64,000 bases of DNA, taken from the NCBI GenBank assembly GCA_046295975.1, contig JBKBMG010000002.1:62001-126000 (forward strand). Reading direction: 5' to 3'. This document shows, in pieces, positions 1 through 9,341 of this stretch. The first letter of the stretch is position 1, and each line of letters begins with the position of its first letter. The position numbers and the translations under genes are program-made. Source of the stretch: UBA2357 sp046295975. GTDB lineage: Bacteria > Pseudomonadota > Gammaproteobacteria > Burkholderiales > Rhodocyclaceae. The notes below the pieces were generated by a model. It saw nothing but the letters and a program-made list of their open reading frames with translations. It was not told the DNA's origin and did not search any database.

Positions 1-3000
1 GTGGAGGACTCGGTGACGCAGGTCATTGAACAGAAGATGACCGGCCTGGACGGTCTGCTGTACATGAACTCGTCCAGCGACTCCTATGGCCGTGGTTCTG
101 TGACGCTTACGTTCAATGCGGATACCGATCCGGATACCGCCCAGTTGCAGGTCCAGAACAAGCTGCAACTTGCGCTTCCGCTGCTGCCGCAAGCAGTACA
201 GGAGCAGGGCGTACAGGTCGCGAAATCGGCACGCAACTTCCTGATGGTGATCGGATTCGTCTCGACTGACGGTCAGCTGAACCAGTTCGATCTGTCGGAT
301 TTCGTCGTATCGTCCGTGCAGGATCCGCTGTCGCGTGTCAGTGGCGTCGGCGAGATACAAGTCTTTGGTTCGCAGTATGCAATGCGGGTTTGGTTGGATC
401 CGGCGCGACTATTGCAGTTCAACCTCACCCCGGCTGACGTGCGTGCGGCCGTCCAGGCACAGAACGCCCAGGTGTCGGCAGGCCAGCTCGGTGGTACGCC
501 TGCGGTACCGGGGCAGGGATTCACAGCCAGCATTACTGCCCAAAGCCGCTTGGAGACGGTCGAGGAGTTCGAGGCGATTCTGCTGAGAACGTCCACCGAT
601 GGCGGAGAGGTGCGTTTGCGTGATGTCGCACGGGTTGAGATCGGTGCAGAGAATTACGGCACGATCGCGCGCTACAACGGTCAGCCCGCGGCGGGAGTGG
701 GCATTCGCCTCGCATCCGGTGCGAATGCGATCCAAACGGCTACCGCGGTACGCGATGCGCTGGAAAGCATGAAGCCTTACTTCCCCGCAGGCGTAGACAC
801 CGTAGTGCCGTACGACACAACGCCGTTCGTGACCCTGTCGATCAAGTCGGTCGTGATGACGCTGATCGAAGCGGTGATCCTGGTGTTCCTTGTGATGTTC
901 CTGTTCCTGCAGAACATCCGCGCGACGCTGATTCCGACCATTGCGATCCCGGTGGTGTTGCTCGGCACCTTCGGTGTGATGGCGGCATTCGGGTTCTCGA
1001 TCAACACCTTGACCATGTTCGGTCTGGTGCTCGCAATCGGGTTGTTGGTGGATGACGCGATTGTTGTCGTGGAGAACGTGGAACGGGTCATGAGCGAGGA
1101 GGGCTTGCCACCCAAGGAGGCCACCCGCCGTTCCATGGATCAGATCACCAGCGCGCTGATCGGCATCGGCCTGGTCCTGTCCGCGGTGTTTGTGCCGATG
1201 GCGTTTTTCGGGGGATCGACCGGGGTCATCTATCGGCAGTTCTCCATCACCATCGTGTCGGCAATGGCGTTTTCGGTGTTGGTGGCCATCATCTTCACAC
1301 CGGCATTGTGCGCGACCATGTTGAAGCCGATGGCGAAAGGACATCATGCGTCGGAGAGCGGTTGGTTTTCGGGCTTCTTTCGGTGGTTCAACGGAATGTT
1401 CGACCGCAACCTCGTCCGCTACGAGTCTGCCGTGGGCGGGATCCTGCGCCGTGGCGGGCGCTTCATGTTCCTCTATGCGGTGATCCTGGGTGTGGCCGCG
1501 CTGATGTTGATGCGCATGCCTTCTTCCTTCCTGCCGCAGGAGGATCAAGGGGTGATGTTTACCCAGGCGATGCTGCCTGCCGGCGCGACGCAAGAGCGGA
1601 CGCTGGCTGTGCTCGAAAAGGTCGAGAACCACTTTCTCGAGAACGAGCACGACACCATACGTTCGATTTTTACGGTGGCCGGTTTCAGCTTCGGTGGTAG
1701 TGGCCAGAACATGGGCCTTGGCTTCATCAACATGCACGACTGGGATATGCGCAAAACACCGGAAAAGCATGTTGATGCGGTAGCCGGGCGTGCGATGGCG
1801 GCGTTCTCGCAGATTCGCGAAGCGATGGTGTTCGCGTTCGTTCCCCCTGCGGTGATCGAACTGGGTACTTCGGGCGGTTTCAACGTGCAGATGCAGGACC
1901 GCGCCGGCCTGGGACACGACGCACTCATCGGCGCGCGCAACCAGTTTCTGGGTATGGCCGCACAGGATCCGCGGCTGGTAGGCGTACGTCCGAACGGCCA
2001 GGAAGACATGCCGGAGTATCAGCTCGATATCGATCACGCCAAGGCGGCTGCTTTTGGCGTATCCGTCGCGGATATCAACGATACGCTGGCCACCGCATGG
2101 GGCGGGTCGTATGTAAACGACTTTCTCGACCGCGGACGCATCAAAAAGGTGTATGTGCAGGCCGACGCGCACGCGCGGATGACGCCCGAGGACATGGACA
2201 AGTGGTACGTGCGCAACAGAGATGGCGAGATGGTGCCGTTCTCCGCGTTCAGCACCGCGAATTGGGTGTATGGATCGCCCCGCCTGGAGCGATACAACGG
2301 ACAGCCTTCGGTCGAGATCTTGGGGCAGGCGGCGCCTGGACTGTCGTCTGGCGAGGCGATGACGGCGGTTGAGGAGATCATGGCGACGCTTCCGCCCGGT
2401 ATCGGTTTCGAGTGGACGGGCACGTCGCTGGAAGAGCGAAGTTCCGGCGCCCAGGCTCCGGCACTGTATGCCTTGTCCATTCTGGTGGTGTTCCTGTGTC
2501 TCGCGGCGCTCTACGAGAGTTGGTCGGTACCGTTTGCGGTGATGATGGTCATTCCGTTGGGGGTGTTGGGTGCCTTGCTCGCTGCCACCGGGCGCGGGTT
2601 GCCGAACGACATCTATTTCCAGGTGGGCCTGCTCGCGACCATCGGCCTGTCTTCCAAGAATGCGATTTTGATCGTCGAGTTTGCCAAGGCACAGATGGCC
2701 GAAGGCAAGGAGCTGATTGACGCGACGCTGGAGGCGGTGCGCATGCGTCTGCGTCCGATCCTGATGACCTCGCTTGCCTTTGGTTTCGGTGTCGTACCGC
2801 TGGCGACAGCGACCGGAGCGGGTTCCGGCAGCCAGAATGCGATCGGTACCGGGGTGCTCGGTGGCACCATCTCGGCCACTCTGCTGGGCATCTTCTTCGT
2901 GCCCTTGTTCTACGTGCTGATCAAGCGGGTCTTCAAGGACAAGCCCGCGGATGAAGGCGTTTCCAATGAGTCTCATGAGTCTCCATTGCCGACGGCGCTG

Positions 3001-3030
3001 GAGCAGCACACCGGAGAGGTAAAGCCATGA
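1..3030 (+). CDS. RND multidrug efflux pump, inner-membrane permease (AcrB/MexB type), 5' end cut by window
   Basis: Proton-driven inner-membrane transporter of a tripartite drug efflux pump. The visible 1009 residues align from about residue 55 of AcrB/MexB (TQVIEQKMTGLDG matches the early porter domain), so the start and first membrane helix lie left of the window and position 1 is not a real start. Seen: the helix-4 proton-relay Asp pair (about 351-352, in LLVDDAIVVVENVERV), the relay Lys in helix 10 (about 886, SSKNAILIVEFAK), and the FFGGSTGVIYRQFS segment typical of the HAE1 family. The stop overlaps the next gene's start (ATGA). The periplasmic adaptor gene would be expected upstream. 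Substrates cannot be read from sequence. Confidence 0.95.
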   Translation: MEDSVTQVIEQKMTGLDGLLYMNSSSDSYGRGSVTLTFNADTDPDTAQLQVQNKLQLALPLLPQAVQEQGVQVAKSARNFLMVIGFVSTDGQLNQFDLSDFVVSSVQDPLSRVSGVGEIQVFGSQYAMRVWLDPARLLQFNLTPADVRAAVQAQNAQVSAGQLGGTPAVPGQGFTASITAQSRLETVEEFEAILLRTSTDGGEVRLRDVARVEIGAENYGTIARYNGQPAAGVGIRLASGANAIQTATAVRDALESMKPYFPAGVDTVVPYDTTPFVTLSIKSVVMTLIEAVILVFLVMFLFLQNIRATLIPTIAIPVVLLGTFGVMAAFGFSINTLTMFGLVLAIGLLVDDAIVVVENVERVMSEEGLPPKEATRRSMDQITSALIGIGLVLSAVFVPMAFFGGSTGVIYRQFSITIVSAMAFSVLVAIIFTPALCATMLKPMAKGHHASESGWFSGFFRWFNGMFDRNLVRYESAVGGILRRGGRFMFLYAVILGVAALMLMRMPSSFLPQEDQGVMFTQAMLPAGATQERTLAVLEKVENHFLENEHDTIRSIFTVAGFSFGGSGQNMGLGFINMHDWDMRKTPEKHVDAVAGRAMAAFSQIREAMVFAFVPPAVIELGTSGGFNVQMQDRAGLGHDALIGARNQFLGMAAQDPRLVGVRPNGQEDMPEYQLDIDHAKAAAFGVSVADINDTLATAWGGSYVNDFLDRGRIKKVYVQADAHARMTPEDMDKWYVRNRDGEMVPFSAFSTANWVYGSPRLERYNGQPSVEILGQAAPGLSSGEAMTAVEEIMATLPPGIGFEWTGTSLEERSSGAQAPALYALSILVVFLCLAALYESWSVPFAVMMVIPLGVLGALLAATGRGLPNDIYFQVGLLATIGLSSKNAILIVEFAKAQMAEGKELIDATLEAVRMRLRPILMTSLAFGFGVVPLATATGAGSGSQNAIGTGVLGGTISATLLGIFFVPLFYVLIKRVFKDKPADEGVSNESHESPLPTALEQHTGEVKP

Positions 3031-4430
3031 TGTTGAAGAATGCGCTCGTGACGGCGCTCGCCACGATGACGCTGGGTGGCTGCGCGACTCTCGCGCCCGA
3101 CTTCCAGCGCCCCGATGCGCCGGTGCCGCAAACCTGGGCCACTCAGCCTGAGGAAGGTTCCGCACGTCCTCTGGCGGATGTGGGCTGGCAGACCTACTAC
3201 ACCGACCTCCGTCTGCGCGAGTTGATCGCTCAGTCCCTGGAGCACAACCGCGACTTGCGTGTGGCCGCGCTGACCATTGAACAGGCGCGGGCGCAGTATC
3301 AGGTTCAGCGGGCCAGCTTGAGCCCAAGCCTGGAGGCGGGCGCGCAACAGAGCGCGCAGCGGGTGCCGGGCGATCTCAACGCTTCGGGCAACTCGACAAC
3401 CAGCCGTCAGTACTCGGCCAATGTGGGCTTTTCGGCTTATGAGCTGGACTTCTTTGGCCGTGTGCGCAGCCTCAATGAAGAAGCACTGGCGCGTTTTCTG
3501 GCGACGGAGGAGGCGCATCGCAGTGCGCGCAACAGTCTGATCGCCGAGGTCGCCAACGCCTGGCTGCGCTATGCAGCGAACAGCGAATTGCTGGAGCTCG
3601 CCCGCGGCACGCTGGAGACCCGCGAGAAGTCGCTGGACCTGACGCGGCGCAGCTTCGAAGGTGGTGTCGTGTCGGCGCTCGACCTGAGCCAGTCAGAGAC
3701 CTCGATGTTGCGCGCACGAGCCGACGTTGCCCGTCAGGCGGTGCTGGTGGTGCAGGCACGCAACGCGCTGGAGTTGCTGGTCGGAGGAAGCGTGGCCGAG
3801 GCGCACCTGCCTTTGCGCATCGAAGATGCACTGGCAGGCGTCATCGAGGTTGCACCGGGCATTCCATCCGAGGTTCTTGCGACGCGCCCCGACGTTCTCG
3901 CGGCCGAGCAGGAGTTGCGCGCCGCCAACGCCAATATCGGCGCCGCGCGGGCCGCCTTCTTTCCGCGTATCGTGCTGACGGCGACGGCTGGTACGGCCAG
4001 CGCGTCGCTGGACGGTCTGTTCGGAAGCGGCTCGGGTGCGTGGAGCTTCATTCCGCAGATCAGTCTGCCGATCTTCGATGGTGGGCGCCGCGAGGCCAAT
4101 CTTGAAGTGGCCATCACGGCGCGCGACATCGCGCTGGCGCGTTACGAATTCGCGATACAGTCCGCGTTCCGCGAAGTGGCGGACGCGCTGGCCGAACGTG
4201 CCAACCTCGTCGATCAACTCGACGCGCAGCGCAACCTGCTGCGAGCCGCAGAGGAGAATCACCGTCTCTCGGATGCGCGCTATCGCTCCGGTCTGGACAG
4301 CTTTCTTGGCTTGCTGGATGCACAGCGTACGCTGTATTCGGCAGAGCAGGAGCTGATCTCGACCCGCCTGACCGATGCGGCCAACCGCGTCGCCCTCTTC
4401 AAACTGCTTGGCGGCGGTTGGCAGGAGTGA
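3027..4430 (+). CDS. Outer-membrane factor lipoprotein of RND efflux system (OprM/NodT family)
   Basis: Trimeric outer-membrane channel that completes the efflux pump. The 467-residue product has a lipoprotein signal with lipobox LGGC (Cys19), then the family start sequence (APDFQRPDAPVP) and two outer membrane efflux repeats, at roughly residues 60-245 and 270-460. The conserved RPDVLAAEQELRAANANIGAARA stretch near residues 290-310 is characteristic of this family. Its start overlaps the stop of the permease gene by 4 bases, so the two are translationally coupled. Length is normal. Confidence 0.95.
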   Translation: MMLKNALVTALATMTLGGCATLAPDFQRPDAPVPQTWATQPEEGSARPLADVGWQTYYTDLRLRELIAQSLEHNRDLRVAALTIEQARAQYQVQRASLSPSLEAGAQQSAQRVPGDLNASGNSTTSRQYSANVGFSAYELDFFGRVRSLNEEALARFLATEEAHRSARNSLIAEVANAWLRYAANSELLELARGTLETREKSLDLTRRSFEGGVVSALDLSQSETSMLRARADVARQAVLVVQARNALELLVGGSVAEAHLPLRIEDALAGVIEVAPGIPSEVLATRPDVLAAEQELRAANANIGAARAAFFPRIVLTATAGTASASLDGLFGSGSGAWSFIPQISLPIFDGGRREANLEVAITARDIALARYEFAIQSAFREVADALAERANLVDQLDAQRNLLRAAEENHRLSDARYRSGLDSFLGLLDAQRTLYSAEQELISTRLTDAANRVALFKLLGGGWQE

Positions 4431-4469
4431 CGCTCGCGCCATGCGAGCAGCGCGAATGCTTGAGTGACA

Positions 4470-4518
4470 CGGGCCCGTGGGGCTCCGGAGAACACAGCAC
4501 CGGAACCCCACGGGCCCG
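4470..4518. terminator. Strong inverted repeat after the efflux operon, likely terminator
   Basis: Arms 4470-4488 and 4500-4518 pair over 19 bp with one mismatch (4483/4505) around an 11-nt loop. It lies between the convergent efflux operon and the PEBP gene, so it could end both transcripts. No T-run follows on either strand, so intrinsic termination would be inefficient. Confidence 0.55.
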
Positions 4519-4571
4519 CGTTCATCGACATGCGATTCGGGTGTGTCTGGATGTGCGCGGGCGCGGGTGAC

Positions 4572-5204
4572 TCAGCCGGACCGCAAGGCCGGGTTGAGGC
4601 TGTACACACCCGTCAGCTGCGCCTCCGCCAGCACGTGACCGGCGATTGCCGCGCGCACACCGGCACCGTCGAAGCGTCCCTCGACCGGGCAGCGCACCAC
4701 GTCCAGAGCAAACAGCGTGAACACGTAGTGGTGCAGCAATTCGTCGTTCCACGGCGGGCAGGGGCCGTCGTATCCGTAATAGTCGCCTTTCATCGACTCG
4801 TCGCCCGCAAACCACGCGGTGTAATCGTTGATGCCCTGACGGGTGTCGTGTACCGCATCGGGACCAGGCTTGCCGCCGGGCGTGACCTCGGCGCAGAAAG
4901 TCCCCTCTGCGATTTCCCGGGTGTCCGCCGGGAGGTCAACCAGAACCCAATGGAAGAAATCCACGCGCGGCAGGGTGGACGGCACGCTGCGTCCCTCCTG
5001 ATTGACATCGTCGCCGCTGCTCGGTACGTCCGGATCGTGACATATCAGAACGAACGAGCGCGTACCTTCCGGTACGTCCTCCCAGGCTAGATGCGGGCTC
5101 ACGTTGCCGCCCAGACACACGTGTGCCTGTTCAGCGGGAACGCAGAAAGCGTATTTCCCGGGGATCCACTCCCCATCTTCGAAGCTGCGGCTGCTGAGTT
5201 TCAT
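4572..5204 (-). CDS. YbhB/YbcL family Raf kinase inhibitor-like protein (PEBP fold)
   Basis: Phosphatidylethanolamine-binding-protein fold of 210 residues. Hallmarks are the ligand-site segment NVSPHLAWEDVPEGTRSFVL (about 35-54), the HDPD motif just after it, FHWVLVDLP (about 84-92), and YYGYDGPCPPWNDE followed by HHYVFTLFALD (about 142-170). No signal peptide is apparent, so it is probably cytoplasmic. The bacterial family has no firmly assigned role. It is monocistronic and convergent with the efflux operon. Confidence 0.9.
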   Translation of the reverse strand: MKLSSRSFEDGEWIPGKYAFCVPAEQAHVCLGGNVSPHLAWEDVPEGTRSFVLICHDPDVPSSGDDVNQEGRSVPSTLPRVDFFHWVLVDLPADTREIAEGTFCAEVTPGGKPGPDAVHDTRQGINDYTAWFAGDESMKGDYYGYDGPCPPWNDELLHHYVFTLFALDVVRCPVEGRFDGAGVRAAIAGHVLAEAQLTGVYSLNPALRSG

Positions 5205-5353
5205 GCATGGTCTCCTTGCGCGTGATCAGTTCGAAAAGTGCGCCTGACTATCCTGGAATTGTAGGTCAAGTACGCATGGTCCCCGTACAAGTGCACACGC
5301 CCCTCAACCTACGGACGGCCACGGCAATGCCAGCCAGCGGCTCGCCCTGCGCA

Positions 5354-6892
5354 TCAATCAGCACCGCGTCGCCGGAAATCCCGGACGCGAAATCCGACCG
5401 CGAACAGGGTCGCGAAATAAGCGAGCATTCCACCCAGTACCAGCGCGCCCAGTCGCAGGACGCGTTCCAACGGCGGGTAGTCGAGCCACGCCGACTCGTG
5501 GCCCATGGTGAGCCACAGCACTACGCCAAGCACAGCAAGTGCGGCGATCAGGCGTGCGGCGAATGTGCCCCAGCCCGTTTCGGGGGTGTAGATGCCACGT
5601 TGGCGCAGCCCGCGAAACAGCAGGCCGGCGTTCAGCAGCGCCGCGAGACCGATAGACAATGCCAGGCCGGTGTGCTGCAGGGGGATGATGAATACGAGAT
5701 TCATGACCTGGGTTGCGCATAGGGTGATGATTGCATAACGCACCGGTGTGCGGATGTCCTGTTGCGCGTAGAAACCGGGGGCGAGGATCTTGACGAGAAT
5801 GAGCCCCGTCAGCCCTACGCTATATGCGAGTAGGGCGAGTCGGGTCTGCATCACGTCGTTGGCCGAGAAGGCGCCGTGCATGAACAGTGTGGATATCAGC
5901 GGTACTGCGAGCAGAGCAAGGGCGAGGGCTGCGGGCAGGGTCAGCAGCAGGGTCAGCCGCAATCCCCAATCCAGCAGGGACGAGAAGTCGCGCTTGCGTT
6001 CGTCAGCGTGCAGCTTTGACAGGCTCGGCAGAAGAATGGTCCCGAGGGCGACGCCGAGTAGGCCGGCGGGGAATTCCATCAAACGGTCGGCGTAGTACAG
6101 CCAGGAAACGCTGCCCGTCTGCAGGAACGAAGCGAAAATCGTATTGATCAGGAGCGATATCTGCGCGACCGAGACCCCGAGCATCGCCGGCAGCATCAGC
6201 CGGGTGACGCGGCGCACGCCAGGATCCGACAGATTGAGGTCGAAGCGAGGCAGCAGGCCGATGCGTGCGAGCGGACGCAGTTGCAATACGAGTTGCAGCA
6301 CCCCACCTATGAATACTGCCCAGGCCAGTGCGAGCACCGGAGGGTCGAACCAGGGCGCCGCGAACAAGGCCATGGCTATGAAGCTCAGGTTGAGCAGCAC
6401 CGGTGTAAATGCCGGGATCGCGAAACGACTCCAGGTATTCAGCACTCCGCCAGCGAGCGCTACCAGCGACATGAAGAAGATGTAGGGAAAGGTGATGCGG
6501 GTCAATTCAACCGTGAGCGCGAACTTGTCCGCATCGGCAGCGAAGCCCGGCGCAGAGACGTAGATGATCAATGGGGCGGCAAGCACGCCCAACGCGGAGA
6601 CCACAGCAACAGCCAGCCCCAGTACGGTGGCGACGCGGTTGACGAGGCTGCGGGTTTCTTCCGGGCCGTGCCGGTTCTTGTATTCGGCCAGGATTGGCAC
6701 GAAGGCTTGTGAGAATGCGCCTTCCGCGAACAGTCGCCGCAGCAGGTTGGGGAGGCGGAACGCGACAAAGAAAGCGTCGGTCGCAGCGCCGGCGCCGAAA
6801 CCACGGGCGATCACCAGATCGCGGACGAAACCGAGGATACGCGACAACAGCGTCATGCTGCTGACGGTGGCAAGAGCACGGAGGAGATTCAT
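5354..6892 (-). CDS. murJ: Lipid II flippase MurJ
   Basis: Integral membrane protein of 512 residues that moves lipid II across the inner membrane for peptidoglycan synthesis. It starts MNLLRALATVSSMTLLSRI, the usual MurJ N terminus, with RDLVIARGFGAGAATDAFFV and LPNLLRRLFAEGAFSQAFVP directly after. Numerous hydrophobic segments fit the 14-helix MOP fold. The frame stays open to 7051, but the extra residues are not MurJ-like and the ATG at 6892 gives the family length. It is divergent from rpsT, a common betaproteobacterial arrangement. Confidence 0.96.
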   Translation of the reverse strand: MNLLRALATVSSMTLLSRILGFVRDLVIARGFGAGAATDAFFVAFRLPNLLRRLFAEGAFSQAFVPILAEYKNRHGPEETRSLVNRVATVLGLAVAVVSALGVLAAPLIIYVSAPGFAADADKFALTVELTRITFPYIFFMSLVALAGGVLNTWSRFAIPAFTPVLLNLSFIAMALFAAPWFDPPVLALAWAVFIGGVLQLVLQLRPLARIGLLPRFDLNLSDPGVRRVTRLMLPAMLGVSVAQISLLINTIFASFLQTGSVSWLYYADRLMEFPAGLLGVALGTILLPSLSKLHADERKRDFSSLLDWGLRLTLLLTLPAALALALLAVPLISTLFMHGAFSANDVMQTRLALLAYSVGLTGLILVKILAPGFYAQQDIRTPVRYAIITLCATQVMNLVFIIPLQHTGLALSIGLAALLNAGLLFRGLRQRGIYTPETGWGTFAARLIAALAVLGVVLWLTMGHESAWLDYPPLERVLRLGALVLGGMLAYFATLFAVGFRVRDFRRRGAD

Positions 6893-7095
6893 GCGGCCGA
6901 TGGCGGTCGAAGTTGAGGGGGCTGAAATCGAGGCTTGGCTTGTGGCTTGATGTGGGGCACGGAACAGTCCAGTGCGCCCTGCGGGCGGAGGTCGAAATAC
7001 CTGTCGTACCCGGCGCTGCTGGCACACCCCATTCAGCCCAGCGACAGTCACGTCGGCCTCGTGTTGGCGAACACGCTCCCGACTACAGCATGCCC

Positions 7096-7124
7096 TTGCA
7101 TTAGATTATGAAGCAGGCTAAAAT
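7096..7124 (+). promoter_or_regulatory. Sigma-70 promoter of rpsT
   Basis: A -35 box TTGCAT (7096-7101) and a -10 box TAAAAT (7119-7124) are separated by 17 bases. This places transcription start near 7131, about 30 bases before the rpsT start codon. Confidence 0.65.
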
Positions 7125-7162
7125 TGCAAGCTTTATAGAACCAACCAAACGGAAGAACATTT

Positions 7163-7429
7163 ATGGCCAACTCGGCACAAGCCCGCAAGCGCGCACGTCA
7201 GGCAACCAAGGCACGCGCTCATAACGCCAGCCTTCGTTCCCGTCTGCGCACCGCGATCAAGGCCGTGCAAAAGGCAATCCTCGGTGGCGACAAGACTGCG
7301 GCTCAGGAAGTCTACCGCAAGTCCACCAGCACCATCGACAGCATCGCCGACAAGAAGATCATCCACAAGAACAAGGCGGCTCGGCACAAGAGCCGCCTGT
7401 CTTCTGCGATCAAAGCGATGGCAGCCTGA
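7163..7429 (+). CDS. rpsT: 30S ribosomal protein S20
   Basis: Small, very basic 88-residue primary 16S rRNA-binding protein of the small subunit. It starts MANSAQARKRARQ, and its Lys/Arg-rich helical composition and ending SRLSSAIKAMAA are typical. It is monocistronic, with its own sigma-70 promoter upstream and a strong intrinsic terminator 37 bases downstream. Confidence 0.98.
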   Translation: MANSAQARKRARQATKARAHNASLRSRLRTAIKAVQKAILGGDKTAAQEVYRKSTSTIDSIADKKIIHKNKAARHKSRLSSAIKAMAA

Positions 7430-7465
7430 GCGGCGCGATCGGATGCATGCCCTGAACAGCAGGGC

Positions 7466-7497
7466 AAAAAACGGCGACCCGGAGTCGCCGTTTTTTT
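7466..7497. terminator. Intrinsic terminator after rpsT, probably bidirectional
   Basis: Arms ACGGCGAC and GTCGCCGT sit inside a run of A on the left and seven T on the right, with a 5-nt loop. The symmetry lets it also terminate the convergent DUF3579 gene read from the other strand. Confidence 0.9.
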
Positions 7498-7607
7498 GCT
7501 TCCAGTGGATTCGCGTTGTGGGGTCGTATGCCTGGCGTGCGGGTTGGGCGTCGGCACCGACAGGTGCGGCGTTTCGCGCCGACGCCAGTGACGACTGGGT
7601 GCTCAAG

Positions 7608-7904
7608 TCAGACGCGGGCGTGGTCGTCGTCGATGGGCTCTACCGTGAGGTCGTTGTCTTTTGCGAAGTTGACCAAAAACTTGTAGGCCAGTGGCTCGAC
7701 TGCGTGCAGGCGCGAATCGACCAGAACCGTTTTGTCGCCCTTCAGATTGCAACCCGGGCGGACGTAAGGAGAGTACTTCATCCGGTTGTCGGAGCCGAAG
7801 GCCGACATGATGCCGCAAAGGCGATCGGCCCAGTCGCTTGGGCGGAACTTCCGCCCTTCCGTGGTGACGCCCACGATGACGAAGCTTTGGATTTTCTGGT
7901 TCAT
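7608..7904 (-). CDS. DUF3579 domain-containing protein
   Basis: Compact 98-residue cytoplasmic protein matching the DUF3579 family. It opens with QSFVIVGVTTEGRKFRPSDW and carries KYSPYVRPGCNLKGDKTV in the middle. Members are often found next to argD/argF and rpsT in betaproteobacteria, as here. No function is assigned. It is convergent with rpsT and divergent from argD. Confidence 0.85.
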   Translation of the reverse strand: MNQKIQSFVIVGVTTEGRKFRPSDWADRLCGIMSAFGSDNRMKYSPYVRPGCNLKGDKTVLVDSRLHAVEPLAYKFLVNFAKDNDLTVEPIDDDHARV

Positions 7905-8100
7905 GCGTTGCGTTCTGGCTTGAGCCGGCCGCAGGGTAGGTCGCCCGCAGCGATCGGCAGGCTATGCGGCGGCGCGCAATTCTACCAGATATCGCGGTTG
8001 TGCTCGGTCTCGCAAAGCGTGAACAGGCGCTGGCCCGCCCGCGTTCGCGGGCCGAAATCTATACTTTCAGAGACGTTTCGCTTAACATCGAACACTTCGA

Positions 8101-8130
8101 ATGCACGGCGGCGTCTGCCGCCGTGTGCAT
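8101..8130 (+). promoter_or_regulatory. Hairpin in the argD leader
   Basis: Arms ATGCAC+GGCGGC (8101-8112) and GCCGCC+GTGCAT (8117-8130, with a 2-nt GT bulge) enclose a GTCT loop. It ends 28 bases before the argD start, downstream of a plausible -10 box TATACT (8060-8065). It could be an attenuator-like or mRNA-stability structure; no T-run follows. Confidence 0.4.
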
Positions 8131-8158
8131 TTCTGGATCTCACCGATCGGGGCACTTC

Positions 8159-9331
8159 ATGTCTCATCTCATGAACACCTACACCAGGCTGCCGGTGGCG
8201 TTTACACACGGCGAAGGGGCATGGCTCTTCGACGAGACCGGCAAACGCTATCTCGACGCCCTTGCCGGAATCGCCGTATCGACGCTGGGTCACAACCACC
8301 CCCGCCTGGTCCGCGCGATCGCCGAACAGGCCGCCTGCGTGCTTCACACCTCCAACTTGTACCGGATTCCGCTGCAGGAAGAGCTGGCGACGGCCATCGC
8401 CGAGCGTGCGGGCATGGACGAGGTGTTCTTCTGCAACTCAGGGTGCGAGGCGAACGAGGCGGCGATCAAGCTGGCGCGTTTCCACGGCCATCGCAAAAGT
8501 GTTGAACTGCCCACCATCATCGTGATGGAGAACGCCTTCCACGGACGGACACTCGCGACCCTGTCGGCCACGGGTAACCGCAAGGCCCAGGCGGGATTCG
8601 AGCCGCTTGTCTCGGGGTTCGTGCGCGTGCCCTACAAGGATCTCGAGGCCATCCGGAGCATCGGTCAGCACAATCACAACGTTGTTGCGGTGATGCTGGA
8701 GATGATTCAGGGCGAGGGTGGCATCAACGTCGCCGACGAAGCGTTCCAACGCGAACTGCGCGCGCTGTGCGACGAGCGAGGTTGGTTGCTGATCTGTGAC
8801 GAGGTTCAGTGTGGCATCGGGCGTACCGGCACGTGGTTCGGTTTCCAGCACGCGGGGATCAAGCCCGACGTGATGACGCTCGCGAAAGGCCTGGGATCTG
8901 GTGTGCCGATAGGCGCATGCGTTACCGGCGGACTGGCCAAAGGTCTGTTCGGTCCGGGCAATCACGGCTCAACCTTCGGTGGCAATCCGCTTGCATGTGC
9001 CGCGGGCCTGGCTACGGTTGCCGAGATCGACGAGCAGGGACTCATGGCGAACGCGGTCGAGATCGGAAACCTGATCCGCACCGGGCTGCGCGATGCGCTG
9101 AACGGTGTGGCCGGCGTGGTGGACATCCGCGGGCGTGGGCTGATGATCGGCGTCGAGCTGGACCGTCCGTGCGGCGCGTTGGTGGGGCAGGCGCTTGATG
9201 CCGGACTGCTGATCAACGTGACCGCCGATCGGGTGATCCGCCTGCTGCCGCCGTTGATCTTCAGTCGCGAGGAAGCGGGTCGCTTGGTTGAGTTGCTCGC
9301 GCCGCTGATCCGGACTCACCTCCAGCCATGA
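8159..9331 (+). CDS. argD: Acetylornithine/succinylornithine aminotransferase
   Basis: PLP enzyme that transaminates N-acetylglutamate semialdehyde to N-acetylornithine, the fourth step of arginine synthesis. The 390 residues contain FCNSGCEANEAAIKLAR (the class III phosphate-binding region), the aspartate motif LLICDEVQCGIGRTG, and the PLP lysine in MTLAKGLGSGVPIGA (about K243). The frame is open further upstream, but the ATG at 8159 has a GGGG ribosome site and gives the family length. A second ATG at 8171 lacks a good ribosome site. argF follows after 10 bases, so the two form an operon. Confidence 0.95.
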   Translation: MSHLMNTYTRLPVAFTHGEGAWLFDETGKRYLDALAGIAVSTLGHNHPRLVRAIAEQAACVLHTSNLYRIPLQEELATAIAERAGMDEVFFCNSGCEANEAAIKLARFHGHRKSVELPTIIVMENAFHGRTLATLSATGNRKAQAGFEPLVSGFVRVPYKDLEAIRSIGQHNHNVVAVMLEMIQGEGGINVADEAFQRELRALCDERGWLLICDEVQCGIGRTGTWFGFQHAGIKPDVMTLAKGLGSGVPIGACVTGGLAKGLFGPGNHGSTFGGNPLACAAGLATVAEIDEQGLMANAVEIGNLIRTGLRDALNGVAGVVDIRGRGLMIGVELDRPCGALVGQALDAGLLINVTADRVIRLLPPLIFSREEAGRLVELLAPLIRTHLQP

Positions 9332-9341
9332 AGGCCTCGTC

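Noticed and set aside
1..3. GTG at the window edge as start of the RND pump gene
   Set aside because: Alignment with AcrB/MexB shows about 55 residues missing; the gene begins outside the window.
409..3327. A 972-codon open frame antisense to the efflux genes
   Set aside because: Its composition (His/Arg-rich, no domains) is that of a codon shadow; the sense strand encodes clear RND and OMF proteins.
8037..8052. Palindrome GCCCGC-GTTC-GCGGGC before argD
   Set aside because: A short 6-bp stem without a T-run or known operator resemblance; probably chance in GC-rich DNA.
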